Counted from the stretch's first letter, positions 1 to 9,035 are shown. The stretch: 64,000 bases of DNA from Thermomonas aquatica (GCF_006337105.1 NZ_CP040871.1:2941998-3005997); one strand, 5' to 3'. Translations and numbers: made by a program. Notes: generated from the sequence alone by a model not told the origin.

Positions 1-1
1 C

Positions 2-55
2 GAGCTGCGTCCGAAAGTCCGCAGCGGGATCATGGCCTCGCTGCTGGGCGGGTAG
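2..55 (+). CDS. C-terminal end of an unidentified upstream gene (partial)
   Basis: Seventeen codons are open from the window edge to a TAG at 53-55, in a codon pattern typical of this genome, ending in Ser-Leu-Leu-Gly-Gly. The tail is too short to identify. In related genomes an Mrp/ApbC-type ATPase often precedes dcd, but nothing in these residues proves that here. Confidence 0.4.
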   Translation, partial: ELRPKVRSGIMASLLGG

Positions 56-64
56 GCGCGCAGG

Positions 65-70
65 TAGAAT
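65..70 (+). promoter_or_regulatory. Candidate -10 element (TAGAAT) for dcd
   Basis: A TAGAAT hexamer lies 34 bp before the dcd ATG, just after the upstream stop codon. Similar hexamers (TAGAAT, TATAAT, TATACT, TAAACT) stand before several other genes in the window. No convincing -35 box is visible. Confidence 0.4.
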
Positions 71-104
71 TGCCCGCTTCGCCTCCGACCGACGACCCGA
101 CCCG

Positions 105-677
105 ATGAGCATCAAGAGCGACCGCTGGATCCGCCGCATGGCGCAGGAACAGGGCATGCTGGAGCCGTTCGAGCCCGGCCAGGTCAAGCAGGTCGACGGC
201 AACCGCATCGTCAGCTACGGCACCTCCAGCTACGGCTACGACGTGCGCTGCTCGCGCGAGTTCAAGGTGTTCACCAACATCAACTCGACCATCGTCGACC
301 CCAAGCACTTCGACCCGAAGAGCTTCGTCGACGTGGTGGCCGACGAGTGCATCATCCCGCCGAATTCGTTCGCGCTGGCGCGTACCGTCGAGTACTTCCG
401 CATCCCGCGCGACACCCTGGTGGTCTGCCTGGGCAAGAGCACCTACGCGCGTTGCGGGATCATCGTCAACGTGACCCCGCTGGAACCGGAGTGGGAAGGC
501 CACGTCACCCTGGAATTCAGCAACACCACGCCGCTGCCGGCGCGCATCTACGCCAACGAAGGCGTGGCGCAGATGCTGTTCTTCCAGGCCGATGCCGACG
601 ATGTCTGCGAGACCAGCTACAAGGACCGCGGCGGCAAGTACCAGGGGCAGACAGGCGTCACCTTGCCGAAGACCTGA
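105..677 (+). CDS. dcd: dCTP deaminase
   Basis: Dcd converts dCTP to dUTP plus ammonia in the cytosol, supplying dUMP for thymidylate synthesis. The product has 190 residues, close to the usual 188-193. It shows the signature GKSTYAR at about residues 110-116 (Ser and Arg that contact the triphosphate) and the HVTLEF strand at 133-138 with the expected catalytic Glu. ATG at 105 gives the expected MSIKSDRWI start. The gene is last in its rightward unit and faces a convergent gene six bases downstream. Identification is secure. Confidence 0.97.
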   Translation: MSIKSDRWIRRMAQEQGMLEPFEPGQVKQVDGNRIVSYGTSSYGYDVRCSREFKVFTNINSTIVDPKHFDPKSFVDVVADECIIPPNSFALARTVEYFRIPRDTLVVCLGKSTYARCGIIVNVTPLEPEWEGHVTLEFSNTTPLPARIYANEGVAQMLFFQADADDVCETSYKDRGGKYQGQTGVTLPKT

Positions 678-688
678 GTTCGCTCAGG
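673..688. terminator. Small UUCG hairpin over two convergent stop codons
   Basis: CCTGAG-TTCG-CTCAGG forms a 6-bp stem with a TTCG loop. It contains the dcd stop codon in one arm and the stop codon of the convergent gene in the other. There is no T-tract, so any termination role is tentative. Confidence 0.35.
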
Positions 689-1439
689 GCGCGGCCAGCT
701 CCTTCTCGATGGCGAGCAACAGCGCCCTGGTCTCCAGGTCGCTGTTGTGCAGCAGGTTCCAGTTGAGGATGGCCCATTCGCGCTGGCTGCACAGGTACGC
801 GGCGAACCCCGGGTTGTCCCGCGCCAGCGCCACGATCTCCGATGCCGGGCGCTGGTCGAACACCGAAACCCCGAGCGGGTATTGCTGGATCACGCCGTCG
901 GTGCGGAACGTGCGGAACACATTGGTCTGCGTGTCCAGCAGGTCGTCGTAGTTGCCGTAGTAGGTCTGGATATGGCGCGCCAGTGTGCGGTTCTTCAACA
1001 AGCCAAGGCGGCCGGAATTGATCAGCGACTCGTAGGCGTTGCGCGAGCGCACCGAGACGCGGACCAGGTTGATCGAACCCATCAGCTGGTCGAGCTGGTC
1101 CGGCGGGAAGGCGTCGACCTTCGGCGCGTTCCATGATCTCGACGCAAGTTTCAGCGTGGTCGGCAGGCGGGTGCCGAAGGCCTCGCGGTAGATGTAGTCG
1201 ACGGCGGCGATGCGCATCTTCGTCGAATCGACGAGCTCCTCGCCGATGGCCTCGTGCGTGTGCAGGTCCTGGGCGATCTCGGACAGGTGCCCGCGCACCA
1301 AGTCGCGTTCGATCCGCGTCTCGTTCCAGTTGGCCGCCTGGATGCCGAGGAACACACCCGCCACCAGGAGCACGAACTCGACGGCGATCGCCGTCCAGTT
1401 CTGTTCCTTCAGCGATTGCGACAGGCGGCGCAGCAGCAT
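684..1439 (-). CDS. Single-pass membrane protein, DUF6090-like (paralog of the gene at 3329-4087)
   Basis: The product has 251 residues. A short cationic amphipathic N-terminus (RRLSQSLKEQNW) leads into one transmembrane helix at about residues 17-36 (AIAVEFVLLVAGVFLGIQAAN). A charged, mostly helical soluble part follows. The first 40 residues nearly match those of the protein encoded at 3329-4087, while the remainder has diverged. It resembles DUF6090-type proteins of unknown function. The gene is last in a leftward operon, 15 bp after the TolB/TPR gene, so it probably works with that protein. No catalytic motif is visible. Confidence 0.75.
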   Translation of the reverse strand: MLLRRLSQSLKEQNWTAIAVEFVLLVAGVFLGIQAANWNETRIERDLVRGHLSEIAQDLHTHEAIGEELVDSTKMRIAAVDYIYREAFGTRLPTTLKLASRSWNAPKVDAFPPDQLDQLMGSINLVRVSVRSRNAYESLINSGRLGLLKNRTLARHIQTYYGNYDDLLDTQTNVFRTFRTDGVIQQYPLGVSVFDQRPASEIVALARDNPGFAAYLCSQREWAILNWNLLHNSDLETRALLLAIEKELAAP

Positions 1440-1454
1440 TTTCGTGCTCCTTTG

Positions 1455-3332
1455 TCACTGGCAGGCGTAGTCGCCGTTGGCCGATTTCGTGCATAAGTCC
1501 GGTGCGCCGTACTTGTCCCACAGCGCCGGGAAGCCCTTGGCCTTGATGTAGGCGGGGAATTCGGGCAACGCGCGCAGCGATTCGCCGGCCGGGCTGAACA
1601 GATAGGCCATGAAATCGGAGTTGTCCACCTTCACCCGCGTGCGCTCCAGTTCCATCGCCTGTGCGCCAGCGCCGAGTTGCGCCAGCCAAAGGGACATCAT
1701 GCCGGGCACGAATTCCGGATCCGACGCGAGGTAGGCATCGATCACGGCAACGGCGCGCGCGCGTTCGGGGGCATTCCCGCCGAGCAAGCCATCGGCCAAG
1801 GCTTTCCGCGCGTCAGCAGGCAATTGTCTAAGCATCGGATCCGAGCCATCCGTCCAGATGCGCTTCGCCTGTGCGGCATCGCCATGGCGGAACGCGATCT
1901 CGCCGAGTTCGCGGCCGGCCAGCCGCAGGCCCGCGGCCCAGGCCCGCTGCAGCAGCGGCTCGGCATGGGCGATGTCGCCATCGCGCAGATACAACACGCC
2001 GCGCCAGCGCATCACGTTCGGCACCAGCGGATCGACCGCCAGCGCGTGCTCGATGCGTTCCGCCCCGGCGCGGTTGTAACCGCTGCGCACCAGCGCCAGC
2101 CCGAACCAGAAATTGCTGGTGATGTCGTCCGGATCGAGTTGCAGGGCCTTCTCGAAGTATTCCCGCGATTCGATCAGGCTGATGCTGCCGGACAGCGAAC
2201 TCGTCATGCCCATCGCCGCCCAGGGTTCGGCCAGGCGCGGGTCGAGTTCGATCGCGCGTTGCGCGTTGGCGCGCACCTGCTTCTCCCTGTCCGCGTAGCG
2301 GCCCGGGACATACGTCGGCAGGATCCCGTGCACCGCCGCCAGCCGCGAATACGCGCGGGCGTAGTTCGGATCGAGCGCGATCGCCTGTTCCAGTTGCTTG
2401 ACCGCGTCGAGCATGTGCGGACCATCGCGATGGTCGAAGATGGCGGAGGCCTGCAGGTACAGCTGGTAGGCATCGGGATTCCGTGTGCCGGCATCGACCA
2501 GCCGCTGCGCCTGCTGGCCGGAGAGCGTGAGCTGCAATTTGGCGGCGATGGCCTGGGCGATGCGTTCCTGCAAGGCGAAGACGTCGCTCAAGTCGCCGTC
2601 GTAGGTTTCCGACCACTGGAGGTAGCCGTCCTTCGCGCGGATCAGCTGCGCGAAGATGCGCACCTTGTCGCCCTGCTTGCGCACCGAGCCTTCCAGCACG
2701 TGGGCCACGCCCAGGGTTTCGCCGATGACGGTCAGGTTTTCGTTCTTGCCCTTGAACTGGAACGACGAGGTGCGGCCCGCGACCTTCAGGTCCTGCACCT
2801 GCGCCAGCGCGTTGAGGATTTCCTCGGCGATGCCGTCGGAGAAATAGTCGTTGTCCTTGTCGGCGCTCATGTTGACGAACGGCAGCACCGCGATGGATTT
2901 CTCGCTGATCGCGGATTTTCCGGCGATGCCGGCTTCGGCCTTGACCGTTTGCGTGGCGGCGGCCACCAATGCGGCCTCGCGCCGCGGCGCCAACACGAAT
3001 TTGTCGAACGCGAAGAAGCCCAGCGCCAGCGCCAGCAGCAACAGGAAGATGCGCTCCATGCTGCGTGCGGTCCGCGGCGCGATGGACTGCGCCAGCGGGA
3101 CATCGGCATCGCGCTTCAGGCCTTCCGGGGTCAACTCGAACACCCAGGCGAACACGATGGCCGGGAGGAAGCCGACCGCCAGCAATCCGACCACCGCCTT
3201 CATCGCCCACGCCTGCGCATCGAACACGGGCAGCAGGGTCGCCGCCACCTGCGTCACCAGCCACGCGCCGACCAGGTACAGCCCGGCCATGCGGATCACG
3301 TTGCGGCGGCGCAGTTCGGCCAGGAAGCTCAT
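1455..3332 (-). CDS. Membrane-anchored TolB-like/FlgO-type domain protein with TPR repeats
   Basis: The product has 625 residues. The N-terminus (MSFLAELRRRNVIRMAG) and two membrane helices at about 15-65, followed by FELTPEGLKRD, are typical of a xanthomonad family. A third helix lies near residue 100. A TolB/FlgO-like domain follows (about 150-290: SIAVLPFVNMS, DYFSDGIAEEILNAL, VLEGSVRKQGDKVRI). TPR helices then run to the C-terminus. Such proteins are often annotated as adenylate-cyclase-like, but no cyclase domain is present here. ATG at 3332 overlaps the upstream gene by 4 bp. The family role is unknown; sensing or scaffolding at the inner membrane is inference. Confidence 0.85.
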   Translation of the reverse strand: MSFLAELRRRNVIRMAGLYLVGAWLVTQVAATLLPVFDAQAWAMKAVVGLLAVGFLPAIVFAWVFELTPEGLKRDADVPLAQSIAPRTARSMERIFLLLLALALGFFAFDKFVLAPRREAALVAAATQTVKAEAGIAGKSAISEKSIAVLPFVNMSADKDNDYFSDGIAEEILNALAQVQDLKVAGRTSSFQFKGKNENLTVIGETLGVAHVLEGSVRKQGDKVRIFAQLIRAKDGYLQWSETYDGDLSDVFALQERIAQAIAAKLQLTLSGQQAQRLVDAGTRNPDAYQLYLQASAIFDHRDGPHMLDAVKQLEQAIALDPNYARAYSRLAAVHGILPTYVPGRYADREKQVRANAQRAIELDPRLAEPWAAMGMTSSLSGSISLIESREYFEKALQLDPDDITSNFWFGLALVRSGYNRAGAERIEHALAVDPLVPNVMRWRGVLYLRDGDIAHAEPLLQRAWAAGLRLAGRELGEIAFRHGDAAQAKRIWTDGSDPMLRQLPADARKALADGLLGGNAPERARAVAVIDAYLASDPEFVPGMMSLWLAQLGAGAQAMELERTRVKVDNSDFMAYLFSPAGESLRALPEFPAYIKAKGFPALWDKYGAPDLCTKSANGDYACQ

Positions 3333-4087
3333 CGGGCGCGTGCCTTGCGGTCCATGTCCAGGCTCAGGTCGGAGATGGCGGTGCCGATGTCGGCATGCCG
3401 CAGTTGCAGCGCGGGAACCAGGCGCGGCTGCGCGCGCAACGCCGCCGCCGCGTCGCGGATGGCCGCCTCGGGCAGGCCCAGCGTGCACGGGTAATCGAGC
3501 ATGTGCGCAAGTGCGGCGTAGTCATAGGCGCGTGGCGGGCGATCCCCGCAACGTGCCGTCAGGGCGTTCTGCACCTCGAAGGACACGCTCTCGCGGAACA
3601 GCTTGCGGTATTCCGAATCGATGGATCTGTCGCGAATCTTATCGATCAGCGGATTCATGAAGGTGGCGTTGGCGATCCCGCGCAGGGCGCTGTCGGTGAT
3701 CAAATCCATGGAGCCGGTGGACACCAGTTCGTCGAAGGTGGCGCGATGTTGATTGGCGTACATGTACTGCGTCGCCCGATAGGCGCTGACGAGGAATTGC
3801 TCGTCGGTCGACGGCTCGCGGCCATAGAGCGCGGCGAGGGTGAGTTCGGCATTCCTGCGCACCTGCCGGCTGTATTCGATCAAGGCACGTTCGAACCAGA
3901 GTTCGCGGCGGAGATCCTCGCGCAGCCTCGCGCTGAAGGTGTCCGCCTTGGCGCGCAACTCGCGCTCCTGGTTCCAGTTGCCGACCTGGATGCCGAGGAA
4001 CACGCCCAACACCAGCAACACGAACTCGATGGCGATCGCCGTCCAGTTCTGCTCCTTCAGCGACTGAGTCAGGCGGCGCATGATCAT
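3329..4087 (-). CDS. Single-pass membrane protein, DUF6090-like (paralog of the gene at 684-1439)
   Basis: The product has 252 residues. Its N-terminal cationic segment and transmembrane helix (about residues 18-37, AIAIEFVLLVLGVFLGIQVGN) almost duplicate those of the gene at 684-1439, also at DNA level. The soluble part is helical, with a Cys-containing segment near residue 180. Its stop overlaps the start of the TolB/TPR gene by 4 bp (ATGA), and the upstream M20 gene ends 15 bp before it, so the four genes look like one operon. The function is unknown. Confidence 0.75.
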   Translation of the reverse strand: MIMRRLTQSLKEQNWTAIAIEFVLLVLGVFLGIQVGNWNQERELRAKADTFSARLREDLRRELWFERALIEYSRQVRRNAELTLAALYGREPSTDEQFLVSAYRATQYMYANQHRATFDELVSTGSMDLITDSALRGIANATFMNPLIDKIRDRSIDSEYRKLFRESVSFEVQNALTARCGDRPPRAYDYAALAHMLDYPCTLGLPEAAIRDAAAALRAQPRLVPALQLRHADIGTAISDLSLDMDRKARAR

Positions 4088-4102
4088 GGCGTCGGCGTCT
4101 GC

Positions 4103-5608
4103 CTACTTGGCGAGTGCGTAGAAATAGTCGACGTAGGACATCGCCGCGCCATCGAAGCCGTCGATGTTCTTGTTCTCCGACTCGATCACGAAGTACTCGT
4201 CGGGCGCATGCGCACCGCTGCCGTGGCCCATGCCGAAGTGGCCCGCCGCCAGGCTGAGCGGCGGGTCGGTGAAGGCGAAGCCCGGGTAGGAACCGGCATT
4301 GCGCGGCCACAGCAGCGGCGCCATCCCGCATGCGCGCAGCACGGCCAGTTGCGCCTGGATCAGCGGCGCGTCGGCGCGGGTCTGGGTGGGGTTGTAGCCG
4401 CCGGTGACGTTGACCTCGATGTCGCCGAAGCCGCGCTTGGCGAGGTGCCGCTTCAATGCCGAAACCGCATCGTCGAACCGCATGCCCGGCACCAGCCGCA
4501 TGTCGATCTTGGCGACGGCGCGATGCGGCAGCACGGTCTTGCCGCCCGGGCCGGTGTAGCCGCCGACCAGGCCCTCGATGTTGACCGTGGGCTGCGAGAC
4601 CAGGCGTTCCTGCGCCTGCTGGTAGGGCAGGTCGTCGATCCAGTGCTGCACGCCGTAGGCGGTCTTCGCCTCGGCCTCGCTGTTGGGGGCGATCGCCGCT
4701 TTGATCATCGCGCGATGCTCCTCGCTGATCGGCGGCGGCTGCGGATAGTCGTCGATGGCGATGGTGTTGCCGTCCGCGGACACCAGGGTGTCGAGCGCCT
4801 TGACCAGCCGCCACGCGGGGCTGTCGACCATCGCCTTGAGCGAGGAATGGATGTCGCGGCTCGGCCCGCGGCCCCATTGTTCGCCGCTGGCCACCAGCTC
4901 GAGCTCGACGATGCCCTTCGCGCCCAGGCTGACGGTGACGATGCCGTCGGTGTCCTGCATCGCGCTGGGCATGAACACGCCCACCGTCTTCGCCAGCGCG
5001 GCCTGCACCTGCGGCGCGCGCACGATCTGGCCGATGTGCGGCGAGCCGATCTCCTCCTCGCCCTCGGCGATCAGCGCGATGTTCACCGGCAGCTTCACGT
5101 TGGCCGCCTTGAACGCGTGCAGCGCGGCCAGGAACGCGGCCTCCGGGCCTTTCTGGTTGACCGCGCCGCGGCCCATCATCACCTGGCCGTAGCCGGGCTT
5201 GTGGACGATCCGGCCTTCCAGCGGCGGGCTGCTCCATTCCTTCGGGTCGTACTGCTTGACGTCGTACATGAAGTACACGCCGACGGTCTTCGGCGCGCCG
5301 GCATCGAGGGTGGCGAACACGCCGGGCTTGCCGTCGGTGGGGATGATGTCCGCATGCTGGAAGCCGGCCTCCAGCAGCAGCTGGCGCATGTGTTCGGCGC
5401 CTTGCGCGGCGTTGAGGTTCTCGGCGGCGATCGAGGGCAGCGCGATCCAGTCGCGCAGGCGCTGGACGTTGGCATCGTGTTGCGCCGTCAGCTGCGCGCG
5501 CAGCGGCGCGTGCGTGCCATCGGCCGCGTGGACCGGCGCCAGCGCGGCGAGGCCAAGCACGAGCGCAGCGGCGATGCCGCCGGACGAAATCGGGCGATGC
5601 GGGGACAT
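4103..5608 (-). CDS. Exported M20-family (peptidase/dipeptidase-fold) hydrolase
   Basis: The product has 501 residues: a signal peptide (about 1-27, ending PVHA), then an M20 catalytic core with GEEEIGS near residue 185, a dimerisation-type insert and the C-terminal catalytic domain. M20 enzymes are di-zinc peptidases or deacylases. Two positions that normally bind metal look changed: the usual His of the HxDxxP motif is Met (FMYDVKQYDP), and the usual Asp of the next motif is Asn (GRGAVNQKG). A strong ribosome site (AAGGAGC) before ATG 5608 fixes the start. It is probably the first gene of the leftward operon. The substrate is unknown. Confidence 0.85.
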   Translation of the reverse strand: MSPHRPISSGGIAAALVLGLAALAPVHAADGTHAPLRAQLTAQHDANVQRLRDWIALPSIAAENLNAAQGAEHMRQLLLEAGFQHADIIPTDGKPGVFATLDAGAPKTVGVYFMYDVKQYDPKEWSSPPLEGRIVHKPGYGQVMMGRGAVNQKGPEAAFLAALHAFKAANVKLPVNIALIAEGEEEIGSPHIGQIVRAPQVQAALAKTVGVFMPSAMQDTDGIVTVSLGAKGIVELELVASGEQWGRGPSRDIHSSLKAMVDSPAWRLVKALDTLVSADGNTIAIDDYPQPPPISEEHRAMIKAAIAPNSEAEAKTAYGVQHWIDDLPYQQAQERLVSQPTVNIEGLVGGYTGPGGKTVLPHRAVAKIDMRLVPGMRFDDAVSALKRHLAKRGFGDIEVNVTGGYNPTQTRADAPLIQAQLAVLRACGMAPLLWPRNAGSYPGFAFTDPPLSLAAGHFGMGHGSGAHAPDEYFVIESENKNIDGFDGAAMSYVDYFYALAK

Positions 5609-5872
5609 CCGATGCTCCTTGGTTGCCATGGAAGGGTGGGCATCACGTGCCTGGCGGCCGTGGTGCGCGTCGCGGCGGCGTGCGGTCAGCGGGTGCAGGC
5701 GCATGGCGCCCTGCTGAACGTTGTCCGGCCTGCGGCAGGCGTTGCCGGCCGCACGGGGTCATCGGCGTTGCGGCAGGCGGGCCCGCTCATGCGGGGCCCC
5801 TGCAGGGCGTCTGGTTCCGATCCATCGCCATCCCCCTTGGCGTTGTCGGTACGAACGTGAATGGGTCGGCTT

Positions 5873-6280
5873 TCAGGCCAGACTGGTGCGCAATGCCTTG
5901 ACCCGCTCGATCAGTTCCTCGGGCGCGTACGGGCGCGCGGTCGCGTTGCCCCAGACCGGCCGCGGCCAGGCGATGTCGTCGCGATAGCGGGCGATCACGT
6001 GCACATGCAGCTGCGGGACCATGTTGCCGAGCGCGGCCACGTTGAGCTTGTCCGGCTTGAACAGGGTCTTCAGCGCGCGGCAGGCGGCATCGATCTCGGC
6101 GGTGAGCTGGCTGCGCTGGGCGGGGTCGAGGTCGATGATCTCGACCATGTCCGCGATGCGCGGCACCAGCACCAGCCACGGATGGTTGGCATCGTCCATC
6201 AGCCGCACTTCGCACAGCGCCAATTCGATGACGGGCACGGTGTCGTTGGCCAATTGCGGGTGAAGCTGCCAGGCGTTCAT
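5873..6280 (-). CDS. HIT-domain protein
   Basis: The product has 135 residues. The histidine-triad signature is HVHVIAR near residue 97, with the first His, the second His and then an Arg where a third His can occur. NHPWLVLVPR near residue 33 forms the nucleotide-binding strand. HIT proteins hydrolyse or transfer nucleoside phosphates such as AMP derivatives. ATG at 6280 overlaps the stop of the upstream dienelactone hydrolase gene by 4 bp, so the pair is translationally coupled. The actual substrate cannot be read from the sequence. Confidence 0.88.
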   Translation of the reverse strand: MNAWQLHPQLANDTVPVIELALCEVRLMDDANHPWLVLVPRIADMVEIIDLDPAQRSQLTAEIDAACRALKTLFKPDKLNVAALGNMVPQLHVHVIARYRDDIAWPRPVWGNATARPYAPEELIERVKALRTSLA

Positions 6281-6945
6281 GAGGTGTGCTCCGCGAGGAA
6301 GGCGAGGGTGCGCTCGCGCGCCAGCGCCGCGCTTTCGGCATGGAAGTGATGCGGGTCGACGTCGCGGTTGAAGGCATGGTCGGCGGCGGCGTAGACGAAC
6401 ACGCTCGCCTGCGGCTGCAGTTCGCGATGACGGACGATGTCCTCGGGTGGAATGCTGCGGTCGTGGCCGCCGAAATGGAACATCAGCGGCGCCTGCGCGG
6501 GTTCGGCGATGAACGGCATGGTCCGCGCGCCGTAGTAGCTCACCGCCGGCAGGCGCAGCCGGGTATTGGCGAGGAAGGCCATCGAGCCGCCCCAGCAATA
6601 ACCGACCACGCCGGGATGGTGGTGCGCCTCGCGCAGCCAGCGCGCCGCGGCGGAGACCACCTGCAGGGCGCGCTCCGTCCCGAGTTCGGCCACCAGCTCG
6701 CGACCACGGGTGAAACCGGCATCGCCATAGCCGAGTTCGACCTCCGGCTGCACCGGGTCGAACAGCGCCGGCGCCATCGCCACCAGCCCGTGCTTCGCGA
6801 ACCCGTCCGCCACCGCGCGGATGTGCGCATTCACCCCGAAGATCTCCTGCAGCACGATCACCGCGCCGCGCGGCGGCTTGTCCGGGCGGGCCAGCCAGGC
6901 GCGGACCGGGCCGGCGGGGGTGTCGAGGTGGATCCAGTCGCCCAT
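6277..6945 (-). CDS. Dienelactone hydrolase family protein
   Basis: The product has 222 residues with an alpha/beta-hydrolase fold. The nucleophile motif GYCWGG lies near residue 118 (Cys, as in dienelactone hydrolases), the acid in HFGGHDRSIP near 169, and the His in ADHAFN near 199. The N-terminal VLQEIFGVN segment is typical of the family. No signal peptide is seen, so it is cytosolic. Related enzymes open dienelactones in chloroaromatic breakdown, but isolated copies like this one usually have unknown substrates. The gene is transcribed divergently from rimO and coupled to the HIT gene. Confidence 0.9.
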   Translation of the reverse strand: MGDWIHLDTPAGPVRAWLARPDKPPRGAVIVLQEIFGVNAHIRAVADGFAKHGLVAMAPALFDPVQPEVELGYGDAGFTRGRELVAELGTERALQVVSAAARWLREAHHHPGVVGYCWGGSMAFLANTRLRLPAVSYYGARTMPFIAEPAQAPLMFHFGGHDRSIPPEDIVRHRELQPQASVFVYAAADHAFNRDVDPHHFHAESAALARERTLAFLAEHTS

Positions 6946-6978
6946 CGCAGCCTCCGGCCTCGCGGCGGGGTGGGGACG

Positions 6979-6984
6979 TATAAT
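6979..6984 (+). promoter_or_regulatory. Consensus -10 element (TATAAT) for rimO
   Basis: A perfect TATAAT lies 26 bp before the rimO ATG in the 65-bp divergent gap. This predicts a leader of roughly 20 nt. The -35 region is GC-rich and unclear. Confidence 0.55.
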
Positions 6985-7010
6985 TTCGCACCTTTTCGCG
7001 GTGCCCGTGC

Positions 7011-8342
7011 ATGTCCCTGCAACAACCCAAGGTCGGTTTCGTCAGCCTCGGCTGCCCCAAGGCGCTGGTCGATTCCGAGCGCATCCTCACCCAGTTGCGG
7101 GTCGAGGGCTACGACCTGGTGCAGAGTTACGACGATGCCGACGTGGTGGTGGTCAACACCTGCGGCTTCATCGACAGCGCGGTGGCCGAATCGCTGGACG
7201 CGATCGGCGAGGCGATGGCCGAGAACGGCAAGGTCATCGTCACCGGCTGCCTGGGCAAGCGCAGCGAGGTGATCCGCGAGGCCTACCCGGACGTGCTCTC
7301 GATCAGCGGCCCGCAGGACTACCAGAGCGTGATGGAAGCGGTGCACGTCGCGCTGCCGCCGAAGCACGATCCGTTCATCGACCTGGTGCCGGATTACGGT
7401 CTGAAGCTCACGCCGAAGCACTACGCATACCTGAAAATTTCCGAGGGCTGCAACCATCGCTGCAGCTTCTGCATCATCCCGTCGATGCGCGGCGACCTAG
7501 TCTCGCGCCCGGTCGACGAGGTGTTGCGCGAAGCCGAGAAGCTGGTGCGCGGCGGCGTCAAGGAATTGCTCGTCGTTTCGCAGGACACCAGCGCGTACGG
7601 CGTCGACGTGAAGTACGCCGAGCGCACCTGGCGCGACAAGCAGTACCAGACGCGGATGAAGGCGCTGTGCGAAGGCCTGTCCGAACTCGACGTGTGGACG
7701 CGCCTGCACTACGTGTATCCGTACCCGCACGTGGACGACATCATCCCGCTGATGGCGGAGGGGAAAATTCTTCCGTACCTCGACATCCCGTTCCAGCACG
7801 CCAGCCCGCGCGTGCTGAAGCTGATGAAGCGGCCCGGCGCGGTCGACAAGACCCTGGAGCGCGTGCAGCGCTGGCGTGCGATCTGCCCGGAGCTGACCAT
7901 CCGCAGCACCTTCATCGTCGGCTTCCCCGGCGAGACCGAGGCCGAGTTCGAGGAGCTGCTGGATTTCCTCGACGAAGCGCAGCTGGACCGCGTCGGCGCC
8001 TTCGCCTATTCGCCGGTGGACGGCGCCAAGGCGAACGAATTGCCGGATCCAGTCGATGAAGACCTCAAGCAGGAGCGCCTGGCGCGTTTCATGGAGCGGC
8101 AGGCGGCGATCAGCGAAGCGCGGCTGGCGGCCAAGGTCGGCACGGTGCAGCAGGTGATCGTCGATGCGATCGACGGCGAGCTCGCCATCGCGCGATCGAA
8201 GGCGGATGCGCCGGAGATCGATGGCCTGGTGCAGGTCCAGGACGGTCGCGAAGCCGGCCTCCAGCCCGGCGATTTCGCATTCGTCCGCATCATGGGCAAC
8301 GACGAGCACGACCTGTATGGCGAAGTCGAGTACAACGCGTAA
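7011..8342 (+). CDS. rimO: Ribosomal protein uS12 Asp methylthiotransferase
   Basis: RimO methylthiolates an Asp of ribosomal protein S12 using two iron-sulfur clusters and S-adenosylmethionine. The 443-residue product has the N-terminal UPF0004 domain ([18 protein letters not shown] with cluster Cys, TGCLGKR), the radical-SAM motif CNHRCSFC at about 147-154, and a C-terminal TRAM domain from about 375. The length matches the family. ATG 7011 follows a TATAAT element. It could be confused with the tRNA enzyme MiaB, but the [10 protein letters not shown] start and IPSMRG segment fit RimO. Confidence 0.97.
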   Translation: MSLQQPKVGFVSLGCPKALVDSERILTQLRVEGYDLVQSYDDADVVVVNTCGFIDSAVAESLDAIGEAMAENGKVIVTGCLGKRSEVIREAYPDVLSISGPQDYQSVMEAVHVALPPKHDPFIDLVPDYGLKLTPKHYAYLKISEGCNHRCSFCIIPSMRGDLVSRPVDEVLREAEKLVRGGVKELLVVSQDTSAYGVDVKYAERTWRDKQYQTRMKALCEGLSELDVWTRLHYVYPYPHVDDIIPLMAEGKILPYLDIPFQHASPRVLKLMKRPGAVDKTLERVQRWRAICPELTIRSTFIVGFPGETEAEFEELLDFLDEAQLDRVGAFAYSPVDGAKANELPDPVDEDLKQERLARFMERQAAISEARLAAKVGTVQQVIVDAIDGELAIARSKADAPEIDGLVQVQDGREAGLQPGDFAFVRIMGNDEHDLYGEVEYNA

Positions 8343-9035
8343 CGCGATCGGTTTGTTGGCGATGCTTGGCCTTGCGATTGCCGGGCCGGCGCCCGCGAAG
8401 GATCCGCGGGGACAGGGCAGCCGGAATTCTGGATTCCGTCGGACAAGGACCTGCTGGTCGATTTGCCCGATGGCGCCCATCTCGAAACCCGGCGCAACGG
8501 CGACATCAACGGCGATGGCATCCCCGATGTCGCCTTCGTCGGCGGCAACGAGGACGCGCGTTGGCTGGTGGTGAAGATCGGCTACAAGGACGAACTCGAC
8601 TGGGGCTTCGAGCCGGCGTCGATCAACAAGAAGCTCGATCCGTTTCCGCTGGGCGCAGCCAGCCTGTCGGTGAAGAAGGACGTGCTGGTGGTCGGCGACC
8701 TGACAGGCGGCACCACCGCGACCATGGCGACCTACCGCTATCGCTGGGATCCGAAGCTCAAGCGCATGCGCCTGATCGGCCTGGACGCCACCACCTACAG
8801 CCGCACCAACAGCCACGACATGGTCGAGACCAGCTGGAACCTGCTGACCGGCGCGCACCAGGTCGTGCGCGGCATCGTCAACCAGGCCGCGAAGCGCGAC
8901 GACGATCCGGCCTACCTGTATTCAAAACCGCAGCGCACGTCGCGCAAGTCGGTGCCGGTGTACATGGAAGACACGCCGAACCCGGACGGCCTGGTGGCTG
9001 CCGAAAGCGTGCCCGCCGGCGAGGATCGCGACTGA
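8317..9035 (+). pseudogene. Exported FG-GAP-like protein of unknown function, interrupted by a frameshift
   Basis: ATG at 8317, inside the rimO 3' end, opens a clear signal peptide ([29 protein letters not shown]). After about 8405 the coding signal moves to another frame (QPEFWIPSDKDLLVDLPDG) and continues to a stop at 9035. Adding one base in the G-runs at 8408-8411 or 8415-8417 would join both parts into one protein of about 239 residues. The mature part has an FG-GAP/EF-hand-like calcium loop (NGDINGDGIPDVAFVGGN). If the shift is real, the exported form is lost; a homopolymer sequencing error is equally plausible. A TTG at 8463 could only start a headless product. Confidence 0.6.

Noticed and set aside
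2969-5860. A 963-codon open frame on the plus strand
   Set aside because: It is antisense to the M20/DUF6090/TolB operon, whose proteins have clear domains. Long opposite frames are expected in DNA this rich in GC, and its translation is Arg/His/Gln-biased with no domain.
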